NCBI RefSeq assembly: GCF_002237655.1
Contig: NZ_NOKT01000022.1
Span: 90,963 to 154,962, forward strand
Source of the DNA: Streptomyces sp. XY006
Lineage (GTDB): Bacteria; Actinomycetota; Actinomycetes; Streptomycetales; Streptomycetaceae
Direction of reading: 5' to 3'
DNA: 64,000 nucleotides
Below, piece after piece: positions 56,255-64,000 of this stretch (position 1 is its first letter; each line of letters starts with the position of its first letter). The notes beneath the pieces are model-generated. The model had not been told where the DNA came from and did no database searches. It saw only the letters and a list, made by a program, of their open reading frames with translations. A program made the position numbers and the translations under genes.

Positions 56255-58690
56255 CTAAAGCCTGGGAGGTGCCCCCACCGCCGCGACCGGAACCTCCGGC
56301 GCCGCGCCGTTCGTCGCGGGCGCGAGCGCCAGCTCCAGCACCTGGCGGACGTCGGTGACGGCGTGGACGTCGAGCTTGTCCAGCACCTCCGCCGGGACGT
56401 CGTCCAGGTCGGGCTCGTTGCGCTTGGGGATGATCACGGTGGTGACCCCCGCCCGGTGCGCCGCGAGCAGCTTCTGCTTCACACCGCCGATCGGCAGCAC
56501 CCGCCCGGTCAGCGAGACCTCGCCGGTCATCGCCACGTCCGTGCGGACCAGCCGGCCGGACAGCAGGGACGCCAGGGCCGTGGTCATCGTGATGCCGGCG
56601 CTCGGGCCGTCCTTGGGGACCGCGCCCGCCGGGAAGTGGATGTGCACGCCCCGGTCCTTCAGGTCGCCCACCGGCAGTTCGAGCTCGGCGCCGTGGGAGC
56701 GCAGGAAGCTCAGCGCGATCTGCGCGGACTCCTTCATCACGTCGCCCAGCTGACCGGTCAGGGTCAGCCCGGCCGCGCCCGTCTCCGGGTCGGCCAGCGA
56801 GGCCTCGACGTAGAGCACGTCACCGCCCGCTCCGGTCACCGCGAGCCCGGTGGCCACGCCCGGCACGGACGTCCGGCGCTCGGCCGGGTCCTGGGCGGAC
56901 TCGGGCACGTGGTGCGGCCGGCCGATCAGGTCCCGCAGGTGGGCGTCGGTGACGGTGAAGGGCAGCTCCCGCTCGCCCAGTTCGTGCTGGGCCGCGACCT
57001 TGCGCAGCAGTCGTGCGATCGACCGCTCCAGGGTGCGCACGCCCGCCTCGCGCGTGTACTCGCCGGCGAGCTTGCGCAGCGCGCCCTCGTCGAGGGTGAC
57101 CTCGTCCTTGTCGAGCCCGGCCCGCTCCAGCTGGCGCGGAAGCAGGTGGTCGCGGGCGATGACGACCTTCTCGTCCTCCGTGTAGCCGTCGAGGCGGACG
57201 ATCTCCATCCGGTCGGCCAGGGCCTCCGGGATCGCCTCCAGGACGTTGGCGGTGGCGAGGAAGACGACGTCGGAGAGGTCGAGCTCGACCTCCAGGTAGT
57301 GGTCGCGGAAGGTGTGGTTCTGCGCCGGGTCGAGCACTTCGAGGAGGGCGGCGGCCGGGTCGCCCCGGAAGTCCGAGCCGACCTTGTCGATCTCGTCGAG
57401 GAGCACGACCGGGTTCATCGAGCCGGCCTCCTTGATGGCGCGGACGATCCGGCCGGGCAGCGCTCCGACGTAGGTGCGCCGGTGACCGCGGATCTCGGCC
57501 TCGTCGCGCACACCGCCGAGGGCGACGCGGACGAACTTGCGGCCCATCGCGTGGGCGACGGACTCGCCGAGGGAGGTCTTGCCGACGCCGGGCGGCCCGA
57601 CCAGCGCGAGCACGGCACCGCCGCGCCGCCCGCCGATCACGCCCAGGCCCCGGTCGTTGCGCCGCTTGCGCACCGCCAGGTACTCGGTGATGCGCTCCTT
57701 GACGTCCTCCAGACCGGCGTGCTCGGCGTCCAGGACCCCCTTGGCGCCCTGGATGTCGTATGCGTCCTCGGTGCGCTTGTTCCACGGCATCTCCAGGACC
57801 GTGTCGAGCCAGGTGCGGATCCACGAGCCCTCGGGTGACTGGTCGGAGGAGCGCTCCAGCTTGTCGACCTCCTTCAGGGCGGCCTCGCGGACCTTCTCGG
57901 GCAGGTCGGCGGCCTCCACGCGGGCGCGGTAGTCGTCGGACTCCTCGCCCTCCTGCTCGCCGTTGAGTTCGCGCAGCTCCTTGCGGACGGCTTCCAGCTG
58001 ACGCCGCAGCAGGAACTCACGCTGCTGCTTGTCGACGCCCTCCTGGACGTCCTTGGCGATGGTCTCGGCCACGTCCTGCTCGGCGAGGTGGTCGCGCAGC
58101 TGCTGCGTGGCGAGCCTGAGCCGGGCCACCGGGTCGGTGGTCTCCAGCAGTTCGACCTTCTGGTCGGTGGTCAGGAACGGCGAGTAGCCGGAGTTGTCGG
58201 CGAGCGCCGAGACGTCGTCGATGGCCTGGACCCGGTCGACGACCTGCCAGGCTCCGCGCTTGCGCAGCCAGGCGGTGGCGAGGGCCTTGTACTCCTTGAC
58301 CAGTTCGGCGACCTGGCCGGGCAGCGGCTCCGGCACGGTCTCGTCGACGCTGGTGCCCTCGACCCACAGGGCCGCGCCGGGGCCCGTGGTCCCCGCACCG
58401 ATCCTCACCCGCCCCCGGCCGCGGATCAGCGCGCCCGGGTCGCCGTCGGCCAGCCGGCCGACCTGCTCGACGGTGCCGAGGACGCCGGTGTTCGCGTACG
58501 TCCCGTCGATGCGTGGCACCAGGAGTACCCGGGGCTTTCCGGGTGTTGTCCGAGCGGCGGCCTGTGCGGCCTCCACCGCGGCCCTCACCTCGGAGTCGCT
58601 CAGGTCCAGCGGGACCACCATCCCGGGCAGCACGACCTCGTCGTCGAGCGGCAGCACGGGCAGGGTGAGCGGTGTGGACGTCGAAGCCAT
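56255..58690 (-). CDS. lon: ATP-dependent protease Lon
   Basis: 811 residues from ATG at 58690 (AGGGGAGATC upstream). N-terminal LON substrate domain (LPVLPLDDEVVLPGMVVPLD), coiled coil around KQQREFLLRRQLEAVRKELR, AAA+ core with Walker A GPPGVGKTSLG and Walker B VVLLDEIDK, and the C-terminal S16 protease with Ser in KDGPSAGITM and Lys in IGGVKQKLLAAHR. Degrades misfolded and regulatory proteins. A HAIR element lies directly upstream, so HspR control is expected. Confidence 0.96.
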   Translation of the reverse strand: MASTSTPLTLPVLPLDDEVVLPGMVVPLDLSDSEVRAAVEAAQAAARTTPGKPRVLLVPRIDGTYANTGVLGTVEQVGRLADGDPGALIRGRGRVRIGAGTTGPGAALWVEGTSVDETVPEPLPGQVAELVKEYKALATAWLRKRGAWQVVDRVQAIDDVSALADNSGYSPFLTTDQKVELLETTDPVARLRLATQQLRDHLAEQDVAETIAKDVQEGVDKQQREFLLRRQLEAVRKELRELNGEQEGEESDDYRARVEAADLPEKVREAALKEVDKLERSSDQSPEGSWIRTWLDTVLEMPWNKRTEDAYDIQGAKGVLDAEHAGLEDVKERITEYLAVRKRRNDRGLGVIGGRRGGAVLALVGPPGVGKTSLGESVAHAMGRKFVRVALGGVRDEAEIRGHRRTYVGALPGRIVRAIKEAGSMNPVVLLDEIDKVGSDFRGDPAAALLEVLDPAQNHTFRDHYLEVELDLSDVVFLATANVLEAIPEALADRMEIVRLDGYTEDEKVVIARDHLLPRQLERAGLDKDEVTLDEGALRKLAGEYTREAGVRTLERSIARLLRKVAAQHELGERELPFTVTDAHLRDLIGRPHHVPESAQDPAERRTSVPGVATGLAVTGAGGDVLYVEASLADPETGAAGLTLTGQLGDVMKESAQIALSFLRSHGAELELPVGDLKDRGVHIHFPAGAVPKDGPSAGITMTTALASLLSGRLVRTDVAMTGEVSLTGRVLPIGGVKQKLLAAHRAGVTTVIIPKRNEPDLDDVPAEVLDKLDVHAVTDVRQVLELALAPATNGAAPEVPVAAVGAPPRL

Positions 58691-58711
58691 GATCTCCCCT
58701 TCGGCAGTCAA

Positions 58712-58732
58712 GTTGAGCTATGCCGACTCAAT
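58712..58732. promoter_or_regulatory. HAIR element (HspR operator) upstream of lon
   Basis: GTTGAGC-TATGCCG-ACTCAAT matches CTTGAGT-N7-ACTCAAG with the exact 7-bp spacer and conserved TTGAG/CTCAA cores. It ends 22 bp before the lon start. HspR is known to repress lon, dnaK and clpB in Streptomyces. Confidence 0.82.
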
Positions 58733-58846
58733 GCTTGGGGACGGCCGGTTGTTCCCCGACCTGTGTTCGCTGTCAGCGATCACCCGTGCCGCCCGCGCGG
58801 GGAGCCCGCGTAGAGTCGCTCGCGTAATAGGCCAAGCGGGCACACG

Positions 58847-59524
58847 GTGATTACAGGGGGCGGCGTGGACGGGACCGTGCGGGCGTGGGTGGACGGGTGG
58901 GTCGTCTCGCGCGGAGCCGCTCCGCCCGTGGCGGAGCCATGGGGCTGGACGATCGACATGGGGCTGTACGGGCACGTCACCCGGCATGTGTTCGGCGCGA
59001 CGGGCGAGGACCTGGACGAGACGACCGTCCGCAAGGTGGCCGGCGCGGTGACCGGGGACGGCGTGTGGCTGAAGGCCTTCCGCGATCCGGCGGAGGTCGC
59101 GGGCTGGCTGGACGACAGCTGGTGGATCGACCCCGAACCCGGCTACCTCATGACGGTCCCGCTGGCGGCCGGCGACGCCCCGGACCTCCCCGACGGCTTC
59201 CGGCTGCGCACCTGGTCACGGGGCGCGGTGACCCAGCTGATGGTGGCCGCCCCGGACGGCTCCCTGGCGGCGCGCGGCCAGATCACCCCCACGGGCGACA
59301 CCGCCGTCGCCGACCGGATCGAGACGGCCCCGGAGCACCGCCGCAAGGGGCTGGGCAGCCTCGTCATGCGGACCCTGCAGTGCGCCGCCGCGCGGCAGGG
59401 AGCCCGGACCGGCGTCCTGGCCGGCACCCCGGCGGGCCGGGGCCTCTACGAGTCGCTGGGCTGGGAGGTGGCGGCGGTGCTGACCAGCGCCAGACACGAC
59501 CGGCCGACGGCGGCACGGGCCTGA
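58847..59524 (+). CDS. GNAT-family N-acetyltransferase
   Basis: 225 residues from GTG at 58847; an in-frame GTG at 58865 (after AGGGGG) is equally likely and gives 219 residues. The C-terminal half is a GNAT fold: acetyl-CoA loop APEHRRKGLGSLVMRTLQCA and GLYESLGWEVAAVL. The N-terminal half (WGWTIDMGLYGHVTRHVFGA) is found in Streptomyces homologues. Substrate unknown. Divergent from lon. Confidence 0.87.
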   Translation: MITGGGVDGTVRAWVDGWVVSRGAAPPVAEPWGWTIDMGLYGHVTRHVFGATGEDLDETTVRKVAGAVTGDGVWLKAFRDPAEVAGWLDDSWWIDPEPGYLMTVPLAAGDAPDLPDGFRLRTWSRGAVTQLMVAAPDGSLAARGQITPTGDTAVADRIETAPEHRRKGLGSLVMRTLQCAAARQGARTGVLAGTPAGRGLYESLGWEVAAVLTSARHDRPTAARA

Positions 59525-59552
59525 CCTGACCTTTCCTTCCCTGCCCGGCCCG

Positions 59553-60278
59553 TCACCCCGGAGCGTCACGCCCGGCCGGAACCGCGCGGCGCGTGTGCCA
59601 CCGCCGGACCAACGGCCAGGTCGCGATCCCGATGGCCAGGGCGATCAGATGCCCCCAGTTCGTCATCGGGTCGGTGAAGGCGGCCAGGTCCCGCAGCAGC
59701 ATCCCGCCGAAGGCGGCCAGCAGCGGTACGCGCAGCCACGGCCTGAGCAGCCCGGCCAGGGCGCCGGTGCCGGCCGCGACGCCGAAGCTGACGCCGTAGT
59801 CGAGGCGGTGGAGGGAGGAGTCGGGCAGGTGCCCGGCCAGTACCGCGAGACCCACCGGGACCTCGGTCGCCAGGGTGGCGAGGACGTGCCCGAGCAGGAA
59901 GACCCCGGCCGTGCGCAGGCCCCCGATCCGCCGTTCCAGGGAGGTCAGCACCAGCACGAACCCGACCGCGAACGGCGAGGCCGCCCCGCCCGCGACCCAC
60001 AGCGCGCTGCCGACCAGCACCAGCTCCGGCGACCGCACCAGATGCGCCACGTCCGTACTGGACCCCTGGAGCAGGGCGTGCAGCACGGCGGGGTCGACGT
60101 ACGCGCCGATCAGCGAGGTGACGCCGAGCAGCACCGCATAGACGAAGGTGAACGGCGTACCGGCGGGCGTGGGCAGCACCCGCCAGGGACGCGGGCCCCG
60201 TCGCCGGTGCGCCGCCGGGGACCCGGCTTCCCACCGCCCCGGGCTAGCGCCCCCACGAGGACAACGCTGCCTCGGCAC
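59553..60278 (-). CDS. Rhomboid-like membrane protein
   Basis: 241 residues from GTG at 60278; a GTG at 60179 (VLPTPAGTPFTF) giving 208 residues is also possible, since neither has a clear ribosome site. Five to six membrane segments with the pattern TPFTFVYAVLLGVTSLIGAY and HLVRSPELVLVGSALWVAGG, LGHVLATLATEVPVGLAVLA, and SLHRLDYGVSFGVAAGTGAL. The catalytic GxSG is replaced by YGVSFG, so protease activity is possible but not certain. The long frame further upstream overlaps the plus-strand gene and is not coding. Confidence 0.8.
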   Translation of the reverse strand: MPRQRCPRGGASPGRWEAGSPAAHRRRGPRPWRVLPTPAGTPFTFVYAVLLGVTSLIGAYVDPAVLHALLQGSSTDVAHLVRSPELVLVGSALWVAGGAASPFAVGFVLVLTSLERRIGGLRTAGVFLLGHVLATLATEVPVGLAVLAGHLPDSSLHRLDYGVSFGVAAGTGALAGLLRPWLRVPLLAAFGGMLLRDLAAFTDPMTNWGHLIALAIGIATWPLVRRWHTRRAVPAGRDAPG

Positions 60279-60648
60279 ACCGTCCAACAGGGGAACACCG
60301 TGCGGCAACGCCTGACAGGCAGAGCCACGACCCGTCGGACCGCGCACACCAGCCGCCGCAGGCGCATCCACCGGCACAGGCAGGACCGTCTCGCCGGCCG
60401 ACGCGGGCGCCGTGCCGGCCGACGCGGGCGCCGTGCCGGCTGACGAGCGCCCGGTCGGCTCACCGGGCGGCGTGGTGCCTTCCACAGAGGGCGCTCCTTC
60501 CGTCCGGTCCCAGCCTTCGCCCGCCCCCACCGCCCTGTCTGTGACGGGCGCCACCCCGCGGGCCCGTGCCCCGCGACCTCCTGGCTTCCCGCTGCGTCCT
60601 GCCGATAATCCCGCGCCCGGGCCGGCCTCCACCTGCCAGGATGAGCCG

Positions 60649-61326
60649 ATGCCCACCTCATACGACACGCCTGACGTCCTGGACCGGCGCGAGGGCCCGC
60701 ACGGCGAGGTCGTGCTGCGGCGGCACGGTGACCGGCTGGAGATCATCGCCAACGGCTGTTTCCTGATGGACACCTCCGACGGCCGCTCGGAGCGGCGGCT
60801 GGTCGACGCGGCCCTGGACGCCCTGCCCGGCCGGGACCACCCCGACGTGCTGATCGGCGGACTCGGCGTCGGCTTCTCCCTGGCACACGCCGCCGCGAAC
60901 CCCCGCTGGGGACGGATCGCGGTGGTGGAACGCGAGCACGCGATCGTCGAATGGCACCGCGACGGCCCGCTCTCCGCGCTCTCCGCCGAGGCCCTCGCCG
61001 ACCCCCGCACGGAAGTCGTCGAAGCCGATCTCGTCGCCTACGTCAATGAGACATCCGACACGTACGACGCCCTGTGCCTGGACATCGACAACGGCCCCGA
61101 CTGGACCGTGACGGATGGCAACGCACAGCTCTACGGCGAGGCCGGACTGGCAGGCTGCGCACGGGTGTTGAGACCCGGCGGGGTCCTCGCGGTGTGGTCC
61201 GCCCAGCCGTCTCCGGAATTCGAAGAAACCTTGTGGAATGCCGGGTTCCAACAGGTGCGTACCGAAGAGATCCCGGTTGCCCGGGGCGTTCCCGACGTGG
61301 TGCACCTCGCCATCCGCCCTGGATAG
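60649..61326 (+). CDS. Spermidine-synthase-like methyltransferase-fold protein
   Basis: 225 residues from ATG at 60649 (AGGA 7 nt upstream). N-terminal beta-hairpin region VVLRRHGDRLEIIANGCFLM and a Rossmann core DVLIGGLGVGFSLAHAAANP, IAVVEREHAIVEWH, DALCLDIDNGPDW (acidic motif), GCARVLRPGGVLAVWSAQPS. Looks like polyamine aminopropyltransferase/SpeE-type enzymes, but residues binding putrescine cannot be confirmed. Confidence 0.82.
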   Translation: MPTSYDTPDVLDRREGPHGEVVLRRHGDRLEIIANGCFLMDTSDGRSERRLVDAALDALPGRDHPDVLIGGLGVGFSLAHAAANPRWGRIAVVEREHAIVEWHRDGPLSALSAEALADPRTEVVEADLVAYVNETSDTYDALCLDIDNGPDWTVTDGNAQLYGEAGLAGCARVLRPGGVLAVWSAQPSPEFEETLWNAGFQQVRTEEIPVARGVPDVVHLAIRPG

Positions 61327-61461
61327 CAAAGGCGTGCTGCCTGCCCGTACGCTGCTCCTCTGACGCCGATCATTCAAGCGTCAATCGCAACGATGCGCAG
61401 GCATGGCCAGTCAGAAGGAATCACCCCACTGATTCCGGAAAGCACACCCCAGGGGCGGGCG

Positions 61462-62202
61462 ATGGAGCAGACACAGACCTCCCACAACGGTTCGGCGACG
61501 GCTACTCCTGGCGCGCAGCGCCGGGTGCTCGTCGTCGAGGACGACGCCACGATCGTCGACGCCATCGCGACCCGCCTGCGAGCCGAGGGATTCCTCGTGC
61601 AAACCGCGGGCGACGGTCCGGCCGCCGTCGACACCGCCGAGGCGTGGCAGCCGGACCTGTTGATCCTCGACATCATGCTGCCCGGCTTCGACGGTCTGGA
61701 GGTCTGCCGTCGTGTGCAGGCCGCCCGCCCGGTGCCGGTCCTCATGCTCACCGCGCGCGACGACGAGACCGACATGCTGGTCGGTCTCGGCGTCGGCGCC
61801 GACGACTACATGACCAAGCCGTTCTCGATGCGGGAGCTGGCGGCACGCGTGCACGTGCTGTTGCGCCGCGTGGAGCGCGCCGCGCTGGCCGCCACAACGC
61901 CGCGCAGCGGCATCCTGCGCCTGGGCGAACTGGAGATCGACCACGCGCAGCGCCGGGTCCGGGTGCGCAGCGAGGACGTCCACCTCACGCCCACCGAGTT
62001 CGACCTGCTGGTGTGCCTGGCCAACACCCCCCGCGCGGTCCTCTCGCGCGAGCAGCTGCTCGCCGAGGTCTGGGACTGGGCGGACGCCTCCGGCACGCGC
62101 ACGGTCGACAGCCACATCAAGGCGCTGCGCCGGAAGATCGGCGCCGAGCGGATCCGCACCGTGCACGGCGTGGGCTACGCCCTGGAGACCCCGACGCCAT
62201 GA
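61462..62202 (+). CDS. OmpR-family response regulator
   Basis: 246 residues from ATG at 61462 (AGGGGCGGGCG upstream). Receiver (RRVLVVEDDATIVDAIATRL; Asp in DLLILDIMLPGFDG; Lys in DDYMTKPFSMRE) and winged-helix output (VHLTPTEFDLLVCLAN ... TVDSHIKALRRKIG ... TVHGVGYALE). Coupled by ATGA to the kinase downstream. Pairs with the adjacent kinase; signal unknown. Confidence 0.94.
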   Translation: MEQTQTSHNGSATATPGAQRRVLVVEDDATIVDAIATRLRAEGFLVQTAGDGPAAVDTAEAWQPDLLILDIMLPGFDGLEVCRRVQAARPVPVLMLTARDDETDMLVGLGVGADDYMTKPFSMRELAARVHVLLRRVERAALAATTPRSGILRLGELEIDHAQRRVRVRSEDVHLTPTEFDLLVCLANTPRAVLSREQLLAEVWDWADASGTRTVDSHIKALRRKIGAERIRTVHGVGYALETPTP

Positions 62203-63311
62203 GCGGCGGGCCGGCTGCACGGAGAAACCCCGGGGAGCCGGAACCCTGGGGAAAGGTGAGCCCGTTCTCGATCAAGACCAAGCTGGGGGCGCTGGTCGTC
62301 ATCTCGGTGCTGATCACCACGGGTCTGTCGGTGATCGCGGTGCACACGAAGACGGAGCTGCGCTTCATCACGGTCTTCTCGATGATCGCCACTCTGCTCA
62401 TCACGCAGTTCGTGGCCCATTCGCTCACCGCGCCGCTGGACGAGATGACGGCGGTGGCGCGCTCCATCTCGCAGGGCGACTACACCCGCCGCACGCGGGA
62501 GAACCGCCGTGACGAGCTGGGCGACCTGGCCGTGACGATCAACGCCATGGCGGACGAGCTGGAGGCCCAGGACCGCCAGCGCAAGGAGCTGGTGGCGAAC
62601 GTCTCGCACGAGCTGCGCACGCCCATCGCCGGGCTGCGCGCGGTGCTGGAGAACATCGTCGACGGCGTCACCCAGGCCGACCCGGAGACGATGCGCACGG
62701 CGCTGAAGCAGACCGAGCGCCTCGGCCGGCTGGTGGAGACGCTGCTGGACCTGTCCCGCCTGGACAACGGCGTCGTGCCGCTGAAGAAGCGGCGGTTCGA
62801 GGTGTGGCCGTATCTGTCGGGCGTGCTGAAGGAGGCCAACATGGTCGCCTCGGTGCGCGCGGGCATCGCCACCGGCTCGGGCAGTCACACCCGTACGGAC
62901 GTGCACCTGCACCTCGACGTGCATCCGCCGGAGTTGACCGCGCACGCCGACCCGGAGCGCATCCACCAGGTCGTGGCCAATCTCATCGACAACGCGGTCA
63001 AGCACAGTCCGCCGCACGGCCGGGTGACGGTCAAGGCGCGGCGCGGTGCGCTGCCGGAGTCGCTGGAGCTGGAGGTCCTGGACGAGGGTCCCGGGATCCC
63101 GAAGTCCGAGTGGCACCGCGTCTTCGAGCGGTTCAACCGGGGCAGTGCCAAGCGGCCGCAGGGGCCGGGCAGCGACGGCGGCACGGGCCTCGGCCTGGCG
63201 ATCGCCCGCTGGGCGGTGGATCTGCACGGCGGACGCATCGGAGTGGCCGAATCCGAGCGGGGTTGCCGGATTCTTGTCACTCTTCCGGGACTTCCATCTG
63301 TGCCAAGTTGA
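62199..63311 (+). CDS. Sensor histidine kinase
   Basis: 370 residues. Two membrane segments (LGALVVISVLITTGLSVIAV and FSMIATLLITQFVAHSLTAP) with almost no loop between them, so it probably senses a membrane or intracellular cue. HAMP (LTAPLDEMTAVARSISQGDY), phospho-acceptor His in NVSHELRTPIAGLRA, N box VVANLIDNAVKHSPPHG, G1 VLDEGPGIPKSEW, F box VFERFNRGSAK, G2 GTGLGLAIARWAV. Confidence 0.94.
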   Translation: MSGGPAARRNPGEPEPWGKVSPFSIKTKLGALVVISVLITTGLSVIAVHTKTELRFITVFSMIATLLITQFVAHSLTAPLDEMTAVARSISQGDYTRRTRENRRDELGDLAVTINAMADELEAQDRQRKELVANVSHELRTPIAGLRAVLENIVDGVTQADPETMRTALKQTERLGRLVETLLDLSRLDNGVVPLKKRRFEVWPYLSGVLKEANMVASVRAGIATGSGSHTRTDVHLHLDVHPPELTAHADPERIHQVVANLIDNAVKHSPPHGRVTVKARRGALPESLELEVLDEGPGIPKSEWHRVFERFNRGSAKRPQGPGSDGGTGLGLAIARWAVDLHGGRIGVAESERGCRILVTLPGLPSVPS

Positions 63312-63512
63312 CGTAAAGTTCGAAGCGGAGCCACAAGATCCACGGGCATCCGCGCTGACGGACACGTGTGATCAGGCACAGGCCCGCGCCACTGGCGTGT
63401 CAGGCCCCGCTCTCCCCTTCCCTGCTTAAGCGGAACCACGCTTGTTTCCCGCCATTTCAAGCGCCGAAACACTCTTCAAGATGTGACTTGCGCGACGTTG
63501 AACGGGCCCGGC

Positions 63513-63542
63513 CTGACCTTCCCGCTCGGGGAGGCGTAGCCT
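63513..63542 (+). promoter_or_regulatory. Putative sucA promoter
   Basis: CTGACC (63513-63518) and TAGCCT (63537-63542) separated by 18 bp, 50 bp upstream of the sucA start. Confidence 0.35.
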
Positions 63543-63592
63543 TGATTCCCGCTGTCCATCATCTTGTGAAGCGGAAGAGGGCGGTTGCCGCC

Positions 63593-64000
63593 GTGTCGCC
63601 ACAGTCCCCCAGTAACTCGAGCATCTCGACCGACACCGACCAAGCGGGCAAGAACCCCGCTGCGTCGTTCGGTGCCAACGAGTGGCTCGTCGACGAGATC
63701 TATCAGCAGTACCTCCAGGACCCGAATTCGGTAGACCGAGCCTGGTGGGACTTCTTCGCCGACTACAAGCCGGGCGCCGCTGCCGCCTCGGCTCCGGCGG
63801 GTACCGCGGCCACGGGGGCCGCGGGGACCACCACCGCTCAGCCGGCCGCTCCGGCCACACCGGCCCAGGCCTCCGCCCCGGCGGCCGAGAAGCCCGCCGC
63901 CGCGCAGGCTCCGGCGCAGGCCCCGGCTCCGGCGAAGCCCGCCGCGCAGGCCCCGGCCCAGGCCGCCGCTCCCGCGAAGGCCGCCCCGGCCCCCGCGAAG
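63593..64000 (+). CDS. sucA: 2-oxoglutarate dehydrogenase, multifunctional E1/E2 (partial, 5' end)
   Basis: Only the first 136 codons are in the window. N-terminus FGANEWLVDEIYQQYLQDPN SVDRAWWDFFADYKPG is the conserved start of actinobacterial KGD/SucA, the TCA-cycle enzyme that unites E1 and E2 activities. It then enters an Ala/Pro-rich linker (QAPAQAPAPAKPAAQAPAQA) typical before the acyltransferase domain. GTG at 63593; an in-frame GTG at 63566 gives nine more residues and cannot be excluded. Confidence 0.93.
   Translation, partial: MSPQSPSNSSISTDTDQAGKNPAASFGANEWLVDEIYQQYLQDPNSVDRAWWDFFADYKPGAAAASAPAGTAATGAAGTTTAQPAAPATPAQASAPAAEKPAAAQAPAQAPAPAKPAAQAPAQAAAPAKAAPAPAK

Noticed and set aside
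59553..61010. Full-length 485-codon minus frame for the rhomboid-like protein
   Set aside because: The N-terminal half is antisense to the spermidine-synthase-like gene and is Arg/Ser-rich; the real protein starts near 60278 or 60179.

Overview
The window is a piece of a Streptomyces (or very close actinobacterial) chromosome. Coding regions are very GC-rich with strong G/C bias at third codon positions. GTG and TTG starts are common, TTA codons are rare, and the content is typical of the genus: a conservon, a Rho with a long Arg/Asp/Gln-rich insertion, FG-GAP-tailed secreted protease, Ku plus a stand-alone LigD-type polymerase, a HAIR element at lon, and a pSAM2/SLP1-type integrative element in a tRNA-Arg gene.

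Layout. 1-14,311 (almost all minus strand) is core chromosome: prfA (cut by the left edge), rpmE, an LCP cell-wall ligase, a secreted trypsin-like protease, rho, the threonine genes thrB, thrC and hom, lysA, the ArgRS-like protein NrtL and a single-domain response regulator. A tRNA-Arg(CCG) follows at 14,475-14,546.

14,503-30,069 is an actinomycete integrative and conjugative element (AICE) of about 15.5 kb, bounded by a 112-bp direct repeat that starts inside the tRNA gene and runs through its terminator. Its backbone is int, xis, repSA, spd genes, a TraB-type FtsK translocase, an SCO3933-like protein, a KorSA-like GntR repressor and a Pif-like Nudix protein, with repeated ACTCGTCTATACGAGT-type operators at the key promoters. 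Between this backbone and the right end is lower-GC cargo (about 24.0-29.8 kb): a histidine kinase with two GHKL ATPase domains, a response regulator, a ComEC-like metallo-beta-lactamase and a divergent DNA adenine methyltransferase. I read this as a candidate, uncharacterised genome-defence or restriction-like system. Three of these four genes, plus one neighbouring small gene, carry TTA codons, suggesting bldA-dependent, development-linked expression.

30,070-64,000 returns to core chromosome: a secreted lipase-like hydrolase, an Asp23 protein, an UlaG-like MBL protein, ku and divergent LigD-type polymerase, a NERD protein, a phosphatase, a lipoprotein plus orphan histidine kinase, an SH3-like secreted protein, a FtsW/RodA-PBP pair, divergent ferritin-like/AurF-like diiron proteins, a TetR regulator, an NlpC/P60 hydrolase, a five-gene conservon (cvnA-D plus a styrene-monooxygenase-like flavoprotein), a PP2C-like protein, MarR, lon with a HAIR operator, a GNAT, a rhomboid-like membrane protein, a spermidine-synthase-like methyltransferase-fold protein, an OmpR/HK pair and the 5' end of the 2-oxoglutarate dehydrogenase gene (sucA/kgd), cut by the right edge.

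How the parts work together: the core flanks are ordinary housekeeping; the accessory novelty is the AICE and its cargo. Start codons were chosen by Shine-Dalgarno match, operon overlap and family length; several are uncertain and are marked as such.
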